Assembly: GCA_013420905.1 (NCBI GenBank)
Contig: JAAXNY010000008.1
Location: 1,922,001-1,986,000, forward strand
Length of the DNA stretch: 64,000 nt
DNA from: Collybia mongolica
Lineage: Eukaryota > Basidiomycota > Agaricomycetes > Agaricales > Clitocybaceae
Reading direction: 5' to 3'
The translations under genes and the position numbers were made by a program. Below, in pieces: positions 1-11,243 of this stretch. Under the pieces are notes generated by a model. That model saw nothing but the letters and a program-made list of their open reading frames with translations. It had not been told where the DNA came from and did no database searches. Numbering within the stretch: position 1 is the stretch's first letter; each line of letters begins with the position of its first letter.

Positions 1-4
1 TCTA

Positions 5-2016
5 ATGGCATGTTATTATTGGTTTATTGGAGTACAAAATTTGGTAGTGGAAATGGATGCGAAGTACATTAAGGGGATGTTATCAAACCCAAGTCTAGGA
101 CCTAATGCAATGGTAAATAGGTGGATTGATAGGATACTTATGTTCCACTTTACTTTGGTTCATAAAGCTGGTAAAGGCTTTGGCCCAGACAGTCTGTCAA
201 GACGAGATGTGCAACTAGGGGATCCTGTCTACCCAGACCCAGACAATGGTTACAATGAACCCTCAGGTCCTTTAAGGTTTATCAACCCAACTGAGGGATT
301 GGATGACCCTTTGGAATTGGCAGACTTTAAGGAAGAGATTGACACGCGCAGCGGATATTTATTTCAACTTGCCAAGGAAATCTCTGATTTTGAAGTTGAA
401 GTAAACAATGCTTGGGCTGGTGAAGCAGCATTTATTGGAGAAATAAAACAGCACTTAGGTTTAGGATGGTTTGGTATTCAAAGAGAAGCTTATCTAAAGC
501 AACTTGTAAATACTACTGTCATACCCGATGAAAAGTTTAAATATGACCCTAATGTAAGGGAAGTATACGACAAGTCTAAACAAACACCTACAGCACAAGA
601 ACAGGATAAAAACCTACCTTTAATAAAGGAATGGTTAAAAAGACCACAAAAGAGACCAAAAGGAATGACAGACCGCACCTACATAAAATTTGCGAGGCAG
701 GCATCTAATTTCTTCTTGGATCCAGAGGGCCAGATGTATAGGAAAAATATTGATAGTGCACACCAGCTCATTGTTGATAAAAATCACCATACATATATGA
801 TGAAGGCGTCTCATGACTCTGTCAGACATAGGGGTTTCTATGCAATGAAATCCTTAATAGATAAAAGATTTTGGTGGCCAGAAATGGAATGCGATGTATT
901 ATATTCCAAGTATTACATGCAGACACCATACATATGAGCCCACCATCTAACGGTTATAAATATATTGTCCAAGGAAGGTGCGCACTGTCCTCATGGATGG
1001 AAGGCGTGCCCCTCAAATCTGAGGATGGCAAGACCTTGGGAAGGTGGCTGTTTGAAGAAGTAATCTGTAGATGGGGTTCCCTAATGGAAATTGTAACAGA
1101 TAATGGTCCTGCCTTTGTTGCAGCCAAAGCGTGGCTTGAATCCAAGTATGGTATTACAGGAATAAGTATATCACCATATAATTCCAAAGGAAATGGGATT
1201 GCTGAGCGCACACATTGGGATGTGTGTCAAGCTGTCTTCAAGGCTATGGGTGGTGATGTAAAGAAGTGGTACTACTTCTTTCACCATGTAATGTGGGCTG
1301 ACAGGATTACTATATGGAAAGGGATGGGTTGCTCCCCTTATTTTATGATTACAGGCACGCATCCAACCTTACTGTTAGATATCATTGAAGCCACTTGGTT
1401 AGTAAAGTTACCAGGGAAAATATTGACTACAGAAGAACTCATTGGGTTTAGAGCGCAGGCTCTAGCTAAGCACGTCCAGCATATGGCCGATATGAGGAAA
1501 CATATCAATATAGAAAAATGAAGGAGACTATTACAGTATGAGAAGGATCACAGCGCAACCATCAGAGACTATGATTTCAAACCAGGAAGTTTAGTACTAG
1601 TTAGAAATACCGAGGTCGAAAGTTCGCTCAATAAAAAGCTGAAACCATGGTACCTTGGACCAATGATAGTCCTGAGACAAAACCGTGGGGGAGCCTATAT
1701 TGTTTGCAAAATGGATGGATCAGTGTGGCAACATAAAGTGGGGGCGTTTAGGGTTATTCCTTATTTTGCTAGGAGTGCAATTGAACTGCCAGACAATCTG
1801 CAAGGTCTAATAGACATCTCTAGTGAAACATTAAATGCTTTAGTGGAATCGAAAGATCCTGCTAATAGACAAGTTTACAAGGAGTGTGACTATACTTTTG
1901 ATAGAGTCCAATTAGATCAGTCCGATTCAGAGTCAAGTTCTAGTGAGGAGACCAAGGAGGGGATAGCTCCGGTGCTACCACAAACTACTAAGTCACCCTG
2001 GAAGTTGCATATGTGA
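5..2016 (+). pseudogene. GYP1 pol 3' end: RNase H tail and integrase (broken)
   Basis: The first segment (frame of base 5, to 937) shows the end of a Ty3/gypsy RNase H (HKAGKGFGPDSLSRR) and the HH half of the integrase zinc finger (HDSVRHRGF, then RFWWPEME). About 40 codons including the CxxC half are missing near 900-920, where the frame also changes. The second segment (from about 910) holds the integrase core: D in HADTIHM, D in VTDNGPAF, E in NGIAERTH, about 34 residues between the last two. A TGA at 1519-1521 interrupts KHINIEK and RRLLQYEK, where Arg (CGA) is plausible. The same frame then gives a GPY/F-like module (YLGPMIV, GGAYIV) and an acidic Ser-rich tail ending with TGA at 2014. 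No chromodomain follows. The enzyme would be dead. Confidence 0.85.
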
Positions 2017-2215
2017 TAAATCAGTGTGGAAACAAAAGCAGTAAAGACAGTATAAGCAATGAAGCTAAGCAGTAAGGACAGGGTTAAGCTGAGTAAAGAC
2101 AGTAATACAAAGGAGCATGGAGAGCAACACCATAACTAAGGAGGAAGTTAATTGGACTGCCCTCAAGCAGATATGAAGTTGTCTTCAACCTTGGGCAAGG
2201 GCACGTCAGCCGGAG
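2017..2215. other. GYP1 spacer between pol and first antisense gene
   Basis: About 200 bases without a reading frame, containing several short AGTAA(A/G)GACAG-like words. Nothing else recognised. Confidence 0.4.
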
Positions 2216-4013
2216 CTACCTCCCCTTGTCATTGTCATCCTGGTCATGGACTTTGGTAGCGCTCGCAGTGGCAGCCTCGTCAGAGCCTCCCTCCAGAGTG
2301 GCCTTGTTCATTAGACCGTTAAGGCGGGTGACTTTGTCAATAGTGGCATCACAACGCTTCAATAAGAAGGACACTGTATGACTGATCTCCTCCAACTCAG
2401 CGCAGTAGTTTAAAAGCATCCTACTGAGGGCTTGCTTGGTGTGCGACATGGGATTGCCCATGTCAGCAATCAAGCACGCCCATGCTAAGACTACATTGTG
2501 CTCCTTGGAGGGACAGAAGTCAATAAAGATGTGAGTATCTGGTACACAGTCAGTATAAAATTAGAATCATCTATTATTAGAAAACGTACCCTCAGCAGAT
2601 GCCTTTGGATCTTCATCCGGGGTGTCCTGCCTCGTACACTTTTTGGGACGAAGAGTGCTGCTGCGATTGAGCTTGGAACGCTTACCATCCTGTAAGAATA
2701 AGAAACAAAGTAATAGACAGAGTAAAAACAAGAACAGGTACCTTGATGGCAGCCTTTTCAGCCTTAGTCCTTTTGACACAGGGAACCTTAATGTTCTCCT
2801 TCTCCTTTTGACTGTGGGTGATTGGTCCTTCACTGAGGAGACAACTAGTTGCTGGTCCAGAGACAGCAGCACTGGCTGTAGCACCAGAATCAATGACCAT
2901 ATTCCTGAGTAAAGAAGAGATGCCATTGAGTATGTTGCGCACTGACAGTGTGGTAGCTAAAAAGAAACATACCAGGTCAGTACCAGACATTTCAATGTCA
3001 CCATCATATTCACCGCCAGCAATGACCTCGCCTGGAATAGTGGTACCACGACGCTTCTTGATCTTTTACCACCACCATCTGACTGTGGGAATTCATCCCT
3101 CCTGCACTAGGTCGTCCCTAAACTACTTAAAACCTCATCCCTAATCAACATCACCTTTCATCAGACCACTCTTTCGGCCTGGGCCACCATCCTTTTATAC
3201 CATATCCAAATTTTTAACTTATCAGAGCTGATCCTGACTATCTGCAGGGTCATCTCATCTTGCCTGTACTGGGGGCTTCACTAATCCGTTCACATCCACC
3301 TCATCAACTACCAGGCCACATGAGGACACCACAACTCTAGTACTCTGCTCTGTGCAGATCCTTAGGGAGTGTCACTGCCAACATTCTCGACGATTTATTC
3401 ATACTCGCTTAACCACTACACCCAAACACAAAAGGAGGAAGGGGTCTGGCCCCCGATCAGCTACTGTCCCTGCACAGAGCACACCTCTTGGGGAGAATGC
3501 CAGTTTATCGACCAATGGTGGGATTTGGTGGCCTCAGTTTGGAGGGGAGTCATTGCTTTGGGAGAGCGGTGTGGAACAGGGGGGAAAGTAATAGGGGGAT
3601 TCAGGAGAGGGGGAGCAGGTTTGAGGTATGGGTCGTTCATTTAGTTTGGACATTTATCTTCGACACTGGGGGGGAGTAATGGGTTTCCAGGGTGCCCTGA
3701 AAATACCAGGGGGGGAGTGGAACGGGGTACCAACGTGAAGGGAGGGGACCATGCCCTGACAAGCAAAGGCAAACCTTTAAGGCGTTGGGAGGTTCAGACA
3801 TGGTACAGTACAATACCGTTGGACTGCAGGTATCCTCAGTCTAGACCAGTAATATGACCTGGAGAGCAACTTAGTGTACAGCTCCACCCTGATGGCTCAT
3901 TACAGATTACTTAGTGGTAATAGGTTTTTATGCCCGCATGTAGCTGGGTCAAACCCACATGCGCTTAATATTATTATATGAACAAAAAAAAAAAAAAAAG
4001 AATAGCGGTACCA
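2216..4013 (-). pseudogene. GYP1 antisense gene B remnant (multi-exon, function unknown)
   Basis: Minus-strand blocks of coding-like sequence are separated by intron-like gaps: an acidic exon ending MSGTDL before a GTATGT donor near 2972; an exon from about 2904 containing SEGPITHSQKEKENIKVP and a Lys-rich end; an exon after TTCTTACAG with KRSKLNRSSTLRPKK; and a last exon reading IFIDFCPSKEHNVVLAWACL, then a helical stretch (ALSRMLLNYCAELEEI) and an acidic tail ending at 2216. Exon phases do not all agree, so the gene is decayed. A poly-A retroposon sits in the 5'-most exon: the coding text resumes at 4013 with GDTDGT joining IPGEVIAGG. Upstream of that I find no start. It lies antisense between pol and the 3' LTR of GYP1, next to gene A. 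Basic patches suggest a nuclear protein; function unknown. Confidence 0.5.
3049..3999 (+). mobile_element. Poly-A retroposon RP, copy 1
   Basis: A 951-base unit starts CGACGCTTCTTGATC and ends in about 16 A. It is flanked by GAATAGTGGTACCA (3035-3048) and GAATAGCGGTACCA (4000-4013), a 14-base duplication with one mismatch. The same unit occurs at 17345, 45687 and, reversed, 37430-40026. Poly-A plus long target duplications indicate LINE-type target-primed insertion. Short open frames inside (for example 3369-3644) are not kept cleanly between copies, so I treat it as noncoding. A purine tract (ACTGGGGGGGAG near 3665) is present in all copies. Confidence 0.85.
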
Positions 4014-4364
4014 TCCGTGTCACCACCAGTAGCAGGTTACAAGGATTGAAATAGATTGTCTATAAAAAGTCAGTGATTGCGCCATGGTCTTAATGATCAA
4101 GAGAATTGCACCAGAATTAAACTGTACTATTTATAACTTAAGTAGCCGGTGCAACAGCAGAAGCTTTCTTATGAAAACAATAGAACAATAGTAAAACCAA
4201 TTGTATTGTTTATAGTCCAGGGGACTGTATGTAAGACATGTGTTGGGCTTCAATTAATAAAATTGAAGCCCAACAAAAGGCGGGGGAATAAGATGTATGT
4301 AAGGGCACTAGGGCCCAGGAAAACACAGATATATAAAAAACGTAGATGGGGGGGCGCAGCGCGG
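4014..4364. other. Spacer between antisense genes B and A
   Basis: About 350 bases, A+T-rich, with no convincing exon. It contains a short inverted repeat around 4245-4275 (GGGCTTCAATT / AATTGAAGCCC), which could fold into a hairpin between the two minus-strand genes. Confidence 0.4.
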
Positions 4365-6316
4365 CTACTCCTCCTCACTATCAGGTGCAGACAAAGAGGA
4401 GGTTGACAACAAAGAACCATCATCAACCTCTGATTCTTCCTCCAAAGGCGGCCAAGGGAGGTTCTGAAACTCCACGTAGAAGAGGAGAGCGCTCTCCGTG
4501 GCTGGCATAGTCAGCAAGAGGTTTTGAAGGCCCTCCAGGCCTTCCTCCTTGTACAACCTACCTATGGTGCCAACTATGCGCGCCAACAAGGAGTCGCGCA
4601 GTTAGCGGCCTGAATGACCTCCGTGGCAAGAGTGTCCACATCGTCCAGCTGAGCATACGCTTCAGCAACTGCTAGTAGAATAAGTAAAATCATTAGTAAA
4701 CAAAAAGACAGAAAGAAAATGGCTTACTAGAAATGCCCACACCAAGCATAGGCCCCAGATCCTCCTAGAGCCTAGCGCGCTTCTAGGGAGTGAGACTAAA
4801 GCTACACTTCCCCTTCTTGGCAGTAGTGCATTCAACGCATGGTTTACCCCAACTGTTGAAGGAGCACTCAATGTCGCCGCGGGTGGTGCACATCGTGCAA
4901 GGATAGCCAACCTAGTAAGAATGATCAGTAACAAGAAATAAAGTAGTAATAAACATATGGTAGAGCACTGAGGCACAAGGTCAGCCAGCAGGGAGGTAAT
5001 AGGGGACTGTAGCGGCATAGGCTCCCAGTTGGGAACCAGCACATGCTTATGGCATGTTGCCTGAGCCCCATCCCTAGGACAAGTGGTCTTACGCGACCGA
5101 CAAGGAGAAGGGGCCGTGGGAGGCAACAACTCCACGAATCCCTCTTGAGCCAACTGGCGTGCGATCTCTTCATTAAAGAGCCGAAGCTCAGGGACCTCAA
5201 CCTTAACCGGCGGCTGCCCAGAGGACTAAAGAGATAAAAATAAGTAAAAGTAAATGGGTTTTAAAAGAGAAAGGAGACATATGGGACCTGCCTCCGTGGG
5301 ATGCAGTGTGGAATCACTGCCAGCCCCCTGGGCGCATGACATGTCAGACTAGAATTTTGAAATCAAGTCAGGAATAATGTAAAGTTTGTGAAGTAAAGAA
5401 TGGTATACCTGGGGAACCGCGCAGCCTTTGCCCTTGGACCCTGCATTATGCTTCCGCTTAAGGGGCTATTGAAATAAGTCAACAACAGAAGAAAATAATA
5501 AAAGTAGTGATCAATGAACCGCGGGTACCAAGACCAGGGAGCACGCCAGCAAGGGCGCAGCGGACCAACTGTCCCAGTACTGATGGTAACGGCGTGGCGC
5601 GCCAACCATGCGAGGGGGGACGAGGAAAGTATCTTGAAAGATACTGTCACCATTGTCACCTCGTAGCGCGACCCCACCTGGTCCAGAACTTGCTCCACAG
5701 TGGGAGCCTGACCCTAAAGTAAAAAAGTAGTCAGTATGACAAGGGCAGACAGAGTAAAGAAGTAAACAAGCCATTTACCAGAAGAATGGAATTGTTTCCA
5801 AGGTCAGCCAAAATGACCGTACGCCAGGAAGACCAGGAGGCTTCATGTGCTTCAGCCAGTAGGTGCATCACCTGAAGGTGAAGCGCATGCAGGAGGAGAA
5901 TGGCTGGGTATGGCAGCAAAAAGCATGCCCCACGGACCACGCCAGTGATGGCATCCTGAGACCAGTAAATAAGTAATTTAGCAAAAGGTTAACAGTTAAC
6001 AAGTAAAAGATGGGCATACAATGAGCAAGGAGCAGTGATTGACAAAGTCAATTAAATTGTTGAGGTCAAGGGGGCCCTGATGGTCCATACGGGACACAAG
6101 CTCCTCGGCCATAATTACCCACCCTTGCTCCATGGCAATGAAGACGTCGCCCTCGGCATCTTCAAGGAGGTTGGAAAATGAAGGGATTGGCTGGTCCACA
6201 TAGACCATAGCAGGGGAGCGGCCCTCAGTGAGTAAAATCATGGTGGAAAGCAAAAGGGACAGTGCGGAAGGCAAGTGCAGAGCACAAGCCATGGCAGAAG
6301 TGGAAGTAGAAGACAT
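4365..6316 (-). pseudogene. GYP1 antisense gene A: Zn2Cys6-like multi-exon gene (broken)
   Basis: A minus-strand gene starts at ATG 6316. Exon 1 is 6316-6020 (99 codons, MSSTSTSAMACALHL...). After a GTATGC...CTCAG intron, exon 2 is 5955-5779 (59 codons). Exon 3, 5713-5529, needs one frameshift. Exon 4, 5465-5409, is a basic 19-residue piece (PLKRKHNAGSKGKGC), a likely nuclear localisation signal. Exons 5 and 6 follow (about 5348-5288, 5225-4970). The next exon (about 4913-4733) holds a cysteine cluster, YPCTMC, then EC, then PCVECTTAKKGKC: C-x2-C-x7-C-x8-C-x2-C-x7-C, close to the fungal Zn2Cys6 pattern. Two in-frame TAGs follow it. The last exon ends in a helical region and an acidic tail at 4365, with a one-base shift near 4600. 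Clean introns show it once was a spliced gene read opposite to GYP1. Probably a DNA-binding protein; target unknown. Confidence 0.6.
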
Positions 6317-6756
6317 GTTTGTTTAAGAAAGGGTTGGAGTGGTTGAGCAATGTGAATAGCAAAGAAATTTAGAAATGGGCTGTAAAGTCCAAATTGTCTA
6401 AAACTTAGCAAAAGCAAGAGCTTTTTAAAATGCACAACCCTGCATTGCAAAGCTCTAAAAGACAAGCAGGAGCACCAATCTCTTGCTGAAGTGTCAGAAA
6501 CATAATGAGAGAAATGCTCAGATGACTGAAATATCTGTAAAGCAAGGTCCAAATGTCAAGTACTCTCTCAGGAGAAGTATATAACTGTCACAATCCTGAT
6601 GGAAAGTAGACCTCTGGGCTTGATCCCGACATCGCGCACCTACCTGTCTAAAAGCGGGAACCATTGTGACCTTGTACTGAATGATTAGATGCGTGCAGAC
6701 CTGAAGTATTGGACTAACATACCAGCAAAGAGAGACTGAGGACAGTCTACATTTGT
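6317..6756. other. GYP1 region between antisense gene A and the 3' LTR
   Basis: No coding signal. It would hold the 5' leader and promoter of antisense gene A. Confidence 0.35.
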
Positions 6757-6769
6757 GGTGTGGGGGAGA
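6757..6769 (+). other. Polypurine tract of GYP1
   Basis: GGTGTGGGGGAGA lies directly upstream of the LTR start TGATAGGGCCC, as expected for the primer of plus-strand DNA synthesis. Confidence 0.5.
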
Positions 6770-7974
6770 TGATAGGGCCCAAAATTGTTTGCACTTGTAA
6801 AGTCAACAAGTAAGGCTATTAGTATCATTTCTGAAGGTTAATAAAGGATTAGAGTCGAGCTCCAAGATGGCTAATCAGAGTGAACTAGTCTAATGGATAA
6901 TATACTATCAGTACAGAGGACTATGAGTACGGTCTATTATTAGTCCTATTCACCATGCCCAGTTACAACCTCGGTATCTTAGTTCATAAGTAACTGTTGT
7001 AGTATGATATCATTAGTCCAGGGATCATCATTAATAGGAGAAGTAATTGTAAATTCGGGACTTGCACAACCTGACCCTAGTCAGGGGCACTTGGTGTTAA
7101 CTACTGGAAGAGACAGGACACCATGAATAACAACCGGGACAATCAGGAGAAGTAAATGACAGCGCCGCGCTGTTTTAAATAACAAAGCGTGCAGTCAGGA
7201 CTTGATAAGAGTTTAGCCAGCTCTTTCAATATTTGATAAGTAACCAGTAAACGGCATAATTGGCACATATGGCACATGCGCCAAGTCATAGAGGACGCGT
7301 CAGCATTAAATACAGATCCTTGGCGTGGGGGAGCGCGGTTCCATATAAAATTTACAATTCTGTATGATATTTAGTTTGTACACTATAAATAGACTGTAGA
7401 TGAGTAGCGCAAAGGCAAGGAATCCTGCCCCCACTTTGCGCTACTATAGAGTATACAAATCACATTTGTTAAACACTATTGCATGCCCAAATTAAGGCTC
7501 AGATTGCTTCAAAGTTGTCTTGATTGGAATTGTTTGAAGAGATCACAGAATTGAAGAGTCTTAGTTCACTTGGAACTTAGTACCGCATTGTCCGTTGGAA
7601 TTACTAGGCACTTGGCCTTAGTGCACTTGGCACTGTTTGTTTAATAAGTCACTTGGACTTATAGATCCGCTTGGGATCATTAATAATTGAATGTACACTT
7701 GGTACTCAGTCTATTGGATTGAGAGATATTATAAATATACCTAGCAAGCTTTAAACTTGTGTTGAAGCTTTGTCTGAATCAAACCCATTGAGAGATCATT
7801 GAAAAGGGCCTTGACTAGTACTATTCAAAGCTTAGTGCTTCCAAGCACTTGAACCCAAACTCAAAACAAGCAATTCCTACTGTTTGTGTGTTGATTGTTA
7901 GATTTGGTGTGTATGTGTGTGTGAGATTACATTTCATAGCATCAGCACACTTATAGCCCAGGAGCCCCCTTACA
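6770..7974 (+). repeat. GYP1 3' LTR
   Basis: About 1205 bases starting TGATAGGGCCC and ending CCCCCTTACA, roughly inverted to each other and with TG...CA ends. It contains TATAAAT at 7384-7390, followed by a run of CACTTGG words (7560-7700). It is placed as the LTR of GYP1 because it follows a polypurine tract downstream of pol in the right orientation. The partner LTR is outside the window, so the boundaries are provisional. Confidence 0.55.
7384..7390 (+). promoter_or_regulatory. TATA box in GYP1 LTR
   Basis: TATAAAT sits inside the LTR, about 580 bases before its end, where a retrotransposon promoter is expected. Confidence 0.4.
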
Positions 7975-9832
7975 GCATGTCCCCTCCCACTTCAGGAACC
8001 TTTTTTTTTTTTTTTTGTTTCAACATTTTATATAGCAATTGTACCTGATACATGTGTTGCTCACTTCGCAAAGTAGTTATGGGAAAGAGGGTGGAGGGGA
8101 CGAAAGACAAAGCACCATCAAGCTGAGGTGTCCCAGGGTGGCCAAAGTCACACCAGGATTGTTGCGGGTCAAAGACCCATTTTACGCAGACCGGTAAGGG
8201 TCAAGCTACGCCAGGGGGTTGGCCCCCCGCCACGGTGCACCGCAGCAGGAAGTGGATCGAGTCCACTGATTATCCCGGTCCAGAAGAAACGCGAGGCGCA
8301 CCTCATAACACGAATCCACCTAACACGGTGTACCGCCCCCAGCCTGAGTTGGACTAAGGAACATCAAATGCAAATGCAGTCTCGTTCGCTTCAAGGAAAT
8401 CCACCAGCCACTTGTACAGCAGCTGTTGTTTCGGGGGTGTTTCCCGTGTGTGAGACAGGCAATGGCAAAGAACGTGTGGCACAGATTCCATAGGGAATCC
8501 GCATCTACAGGCTGTGGGCTCTTCGGGGAAGAACTGAGATCGGACTGTCCCTATGGGGGCGTGTCCGGTTATGCAGCGTGTTAAGCGTGCGGTGAGACCA
8601 TGACTATGTCCGGTCTTACGCATCCAGGGCCCATTTTTGACATGGGGTGTCCTTCTTCTCATAGAGAGGGAGGAAGTTCTTGCCAATGTATTTTGAGGAC
8701 TGGAATAAGGACCTCCAGTCATCAAGCATGCGTGTGACTGCCCTGCTCCTAGCAAAGTCAGCAGATATAACCGGCGCCCCCCCTGCCTCGACACGTGTCG
8801 AAGTGGTGAGGATGTGAGCCAGTTGGTGGTCCTCTATTTCCACACCGGGCGTGATGTGGTGAAAGTGGACAGAGTTACCAGGATAGTGTTGGAGCCAAGG
8901 CACCAGCACGCTACAGATGGCGAGGGACAAGTGTTGTCTGGAGTGGTGAAACGCATCCATGCACAGACGGAGCGCATTTGTAGAATCGGAAAAGATGTGT
9001 ATCTGATGTACATCATTGAGTCTGATTTCTCTGGCTTGAGTAATGCCCTCTGCAATTGCTCGCAGTTCGGCACCATCAGATGTGGAGAGGCCGGCCACAG
9101 CCCAGTCCTTGTATAGATTGCCCTCATGCCATGCCTGGTAAACCAAGACTGACTGAAGAGGGAGTGGGGGAGTTGACGCATCTGTAATGATACAGATGTG
9201 GTTGGGAGAATGGGAGGCCGCTTCTACAGCCCCCTTGAGGGATGTGGAGTGATCTTCCATAAACTTTTTGTGTTCCTTATCCGCCTTTGGCGGAGGGGAA
9301 ACAATATCATAGACAATACACCTCGGATATACATCCTTGGGGCAAGAGCCAGGGTGGTTAAGAGGATGGACAGGGTCCAGATCCTGGGATGAGAGGTCGA
9401 GGTTAGACCACGCCTCCGTGATGGGGGACTTCAGATCACCATTGATCTGATTTTTGAGGGTCTTGACTGAGAATTTGTGTTTCCCATCGACTAGACAGCA
9501 AAAGGCATGGGTTGCCTGTAGTGCTCGGGTGTGGACATGACTGCGTTCCACCAGCTTCTTAACATGAAGGTGAATCGGAGGTAAGCCTGCAATTGTTTCC
9601 ACTGCCCCCATGGGGCTGGTATTGAAGGCGCTGGTAATCCAGAGGCACACATGCCACTGCATTTTCTGGAGGGAGTTGAGGGGGCCTACCATGTGGGCTC
9701 CTTCATATAGCCATAGCCTGCTCCCATATGTAGCTATGGGGAGAACACAGGCATGGTACAGCACTCGTTTGTGTTTGGGCCTAAGCCCATGAACTGAGTT
9801 GCCAAGGGCGAGCATGGCCCGCACCGATGTGA

Positions 9833-11243
9833 CTGTACTTTACACTCCCCCACATGTCCTTGCGGACTCCGCGCGGACTGCAAAAGTCCGTGCGGACTCC
9901 GCACGGACTCCGTACGGACTCCGCAAGGACAGCACAAAGTCCACACGGACTCTGCACGGACTCCACGCGGACTCCGTGTGGACTCCACAGAGTCCGCGCG
10001 GACTCACTTACTTTCTTTTATTATGAAGCACTTACTTACTCTTTTACTTACTAACAATCTATATAATTAATAGAATAAAACATATATTATTACTAAGTAT
10101 AATACATATATGATAAAATAATTTAATATAGGCGGGGGCGGGGGCCCCCGCCCCCGCGACGTCGTCAGCGGCCTGGGTTTCAGCGGCGGCGGCACTGGCC
10201 GCTTGTCTTGTCGTTGTCCCCGTTGTCCTTAGTCGTCGTTGTCGTCGTCGTCCTCGTTGTCCTTAGTCGTCGTCATCCTCGTGGTGGTGGTGGTCGTCTT
10301 TGTTGTAGTTGTCGTCGTCGTCGTCGCGCCGTTGTTAGTGCCGCCGCTGCCGCTGCTGTTGCCGTCGTTGCCGCAGGCCTCGTCGGCACTGTTGCTGCTG
10401 TTGCTGTTGCTGTCTTCGTCGTTGTCGTTGTCGTTGCCGCCTTCCTCCTGTTGCTGTTGGCGGCCGTATCCTTCGTTTCGAGTTCCTGAAGTGGGGAGGG
10501 GGGGACGCGCTGCGTGGTGAGCGTGTGGGTGAGCGGCGGTGTACGACTCACCTGGTTCTACCCCTCGGGGCGCCCTTTCCTCGTCGTCCCCTCGTTCCGC
10601 GTCCGTTTCTATCCTTCTCCCCACACCGTCTTGTGCGTCGTCATGTTGATGTCGGTTGGCGTTCGATGCGTTGGCATTGGCGGCGTGGGTGCGTTGGCGT
10701 TGGTGTCGGCGTTGGCGGTTTTGGCGGGCGTCGTTGATGTGGTTGAAAAGAACCAACGAAGACGTGGCAACGGTAATGTGACCATTGCACGTGCCTCGTA
10801 ATCATGTGACCTAAGTCCGTTGACTTGAGGCCAGTGATTCTGTAGCTAGAAATGCCCGCCTTGCCCAACGGTTATGAACGCCAAACATATGACGTAATGT
10901 TCGTGCCTTTACGCGTTCGAACCTAGTCGGATGCAAGTTTTTCACCGCCGTTATGTTATGTTATTAATAACAAATAGTATATATAATTTGTGTAAATAAA
11001 ATTTATATTACTAATCCGATTAGTAATCGACTGGCCGCGCGGACTCTGCGAGCTGTCCGTCCGTGCTAGTCCGCGTGTCCGCGTAAAATTACGCGGATTG
11101 ATGCGGACTCGGTGCGGACACGGATTCTTGTCTGGCTGACGGTCCTGCCAAATGAGTCCGTGCGGACTCCGTGCGGAGTCCGTGTGTCCGCGCGGAGTCC
11201 GCACGGAGTCCGCACGGGTTATGTGGCTTAGTGTAAAGACCTC
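9833..11243. mobile_element. HAT-1: non-autonomous DNA transposon (B-type ends)
   Basis: Ends are CTGTACTTTACACTCCCCC and, inverted, GAGGTCTTTACACTAAGCC. It is flanked by CGATGTGA at 9825-9832 and 11244-11251, an 8-bp duplication that splits LINE1 ORF2. Eight-base duplications fit hAT (also P-like) transposition. Both ends carry many GCGGACTCCG-like decamers in both orientations (9860-10000, 11035-11215), likely transposase-binding subterminal repeats. The core (about 10050-11031) is shared with HAT-3 and HAT-5. No transposase is present. CpG is well preserved. Confidence 0.85.
10050..11031 (-). other. HAT core module with low-complexity open frame
   Basis: The core shared by HAT-1, HAT-3 (24180-25020 plus 26645-26680) and HAT-5 (58260-59251) ends in the perfect hairpin ATTACTAATC / GATTAGTAAT (about 11010-11030). 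In the orientation of minus here it reads MGKAGISSYR... then repeats of Asn, Gln, His and Thr. A possible intron GTGAGTCG...CACGCAG lies after ERAPRGVEPG. The frame is broken differently in each copy (longest unbroken: 10229-10756, 175 codons; 58351-59091, 246 codons). It may be a captured host gene piece; triplet repeats alone could also keep it open. Confidence 0.35.

Larger units (their letters stand above)
1..7974 (+). mobile_element. GYP1: Ty3/gypsy LTR retrotransposon, 3' part
   Basis: The window opens inside the pol gene of a plus-strand LTR retrotransposon. RNase H tail and integrase come first (5-2016), then about 4.7 kb carrying two gene remnants on the opposite strand, then a purine-rich tract and a 1.2-kb LTR (6770-7974). 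The 5' LTR, gag, protease and RT lie left of the window. Pol order (RNase H then integrase) is Ty3/gypsy. Directly after the LTR lies sequence matching the interior of the HAT family (7975-8000, again from 15092), so GYP1 appears to have inserted into a HAT element; GCATG at 7975 is the expected 5-bp duplication, but its partner is off window. A poly-A retroposon (3049-3999) later inserted into GYP1. Confidence 0.75.

Noticed and set aside
3369..3679. Open frames inside the poly-A retroposon that recur in its copies
   Set aside because: They recur because the copies are similar; frames shift between copies and have no domain features.
9860..10000. Short regularly repeated words that resemble a CRISPR array
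   Set aside because: Words are ~10 bases, in both orientations, without constant spacers, and sit at transposon ends in a eukaryotic genome.
10208..10520. Plus-strand Val/Leu/Ser-rich frames (also at 24371-24994 and 58497-58712)
   Set aside because: Reverse reading of GTCGTC/ACAAC triplet repeats in the HAT core.
11010..11040. Hairpin at the HAT core end as a Helitron 3' end
   Set aside because: The hairpin is AT-rich, no CTRR follows at the breakpoint and no TC start was found; kept only as a module boundary.
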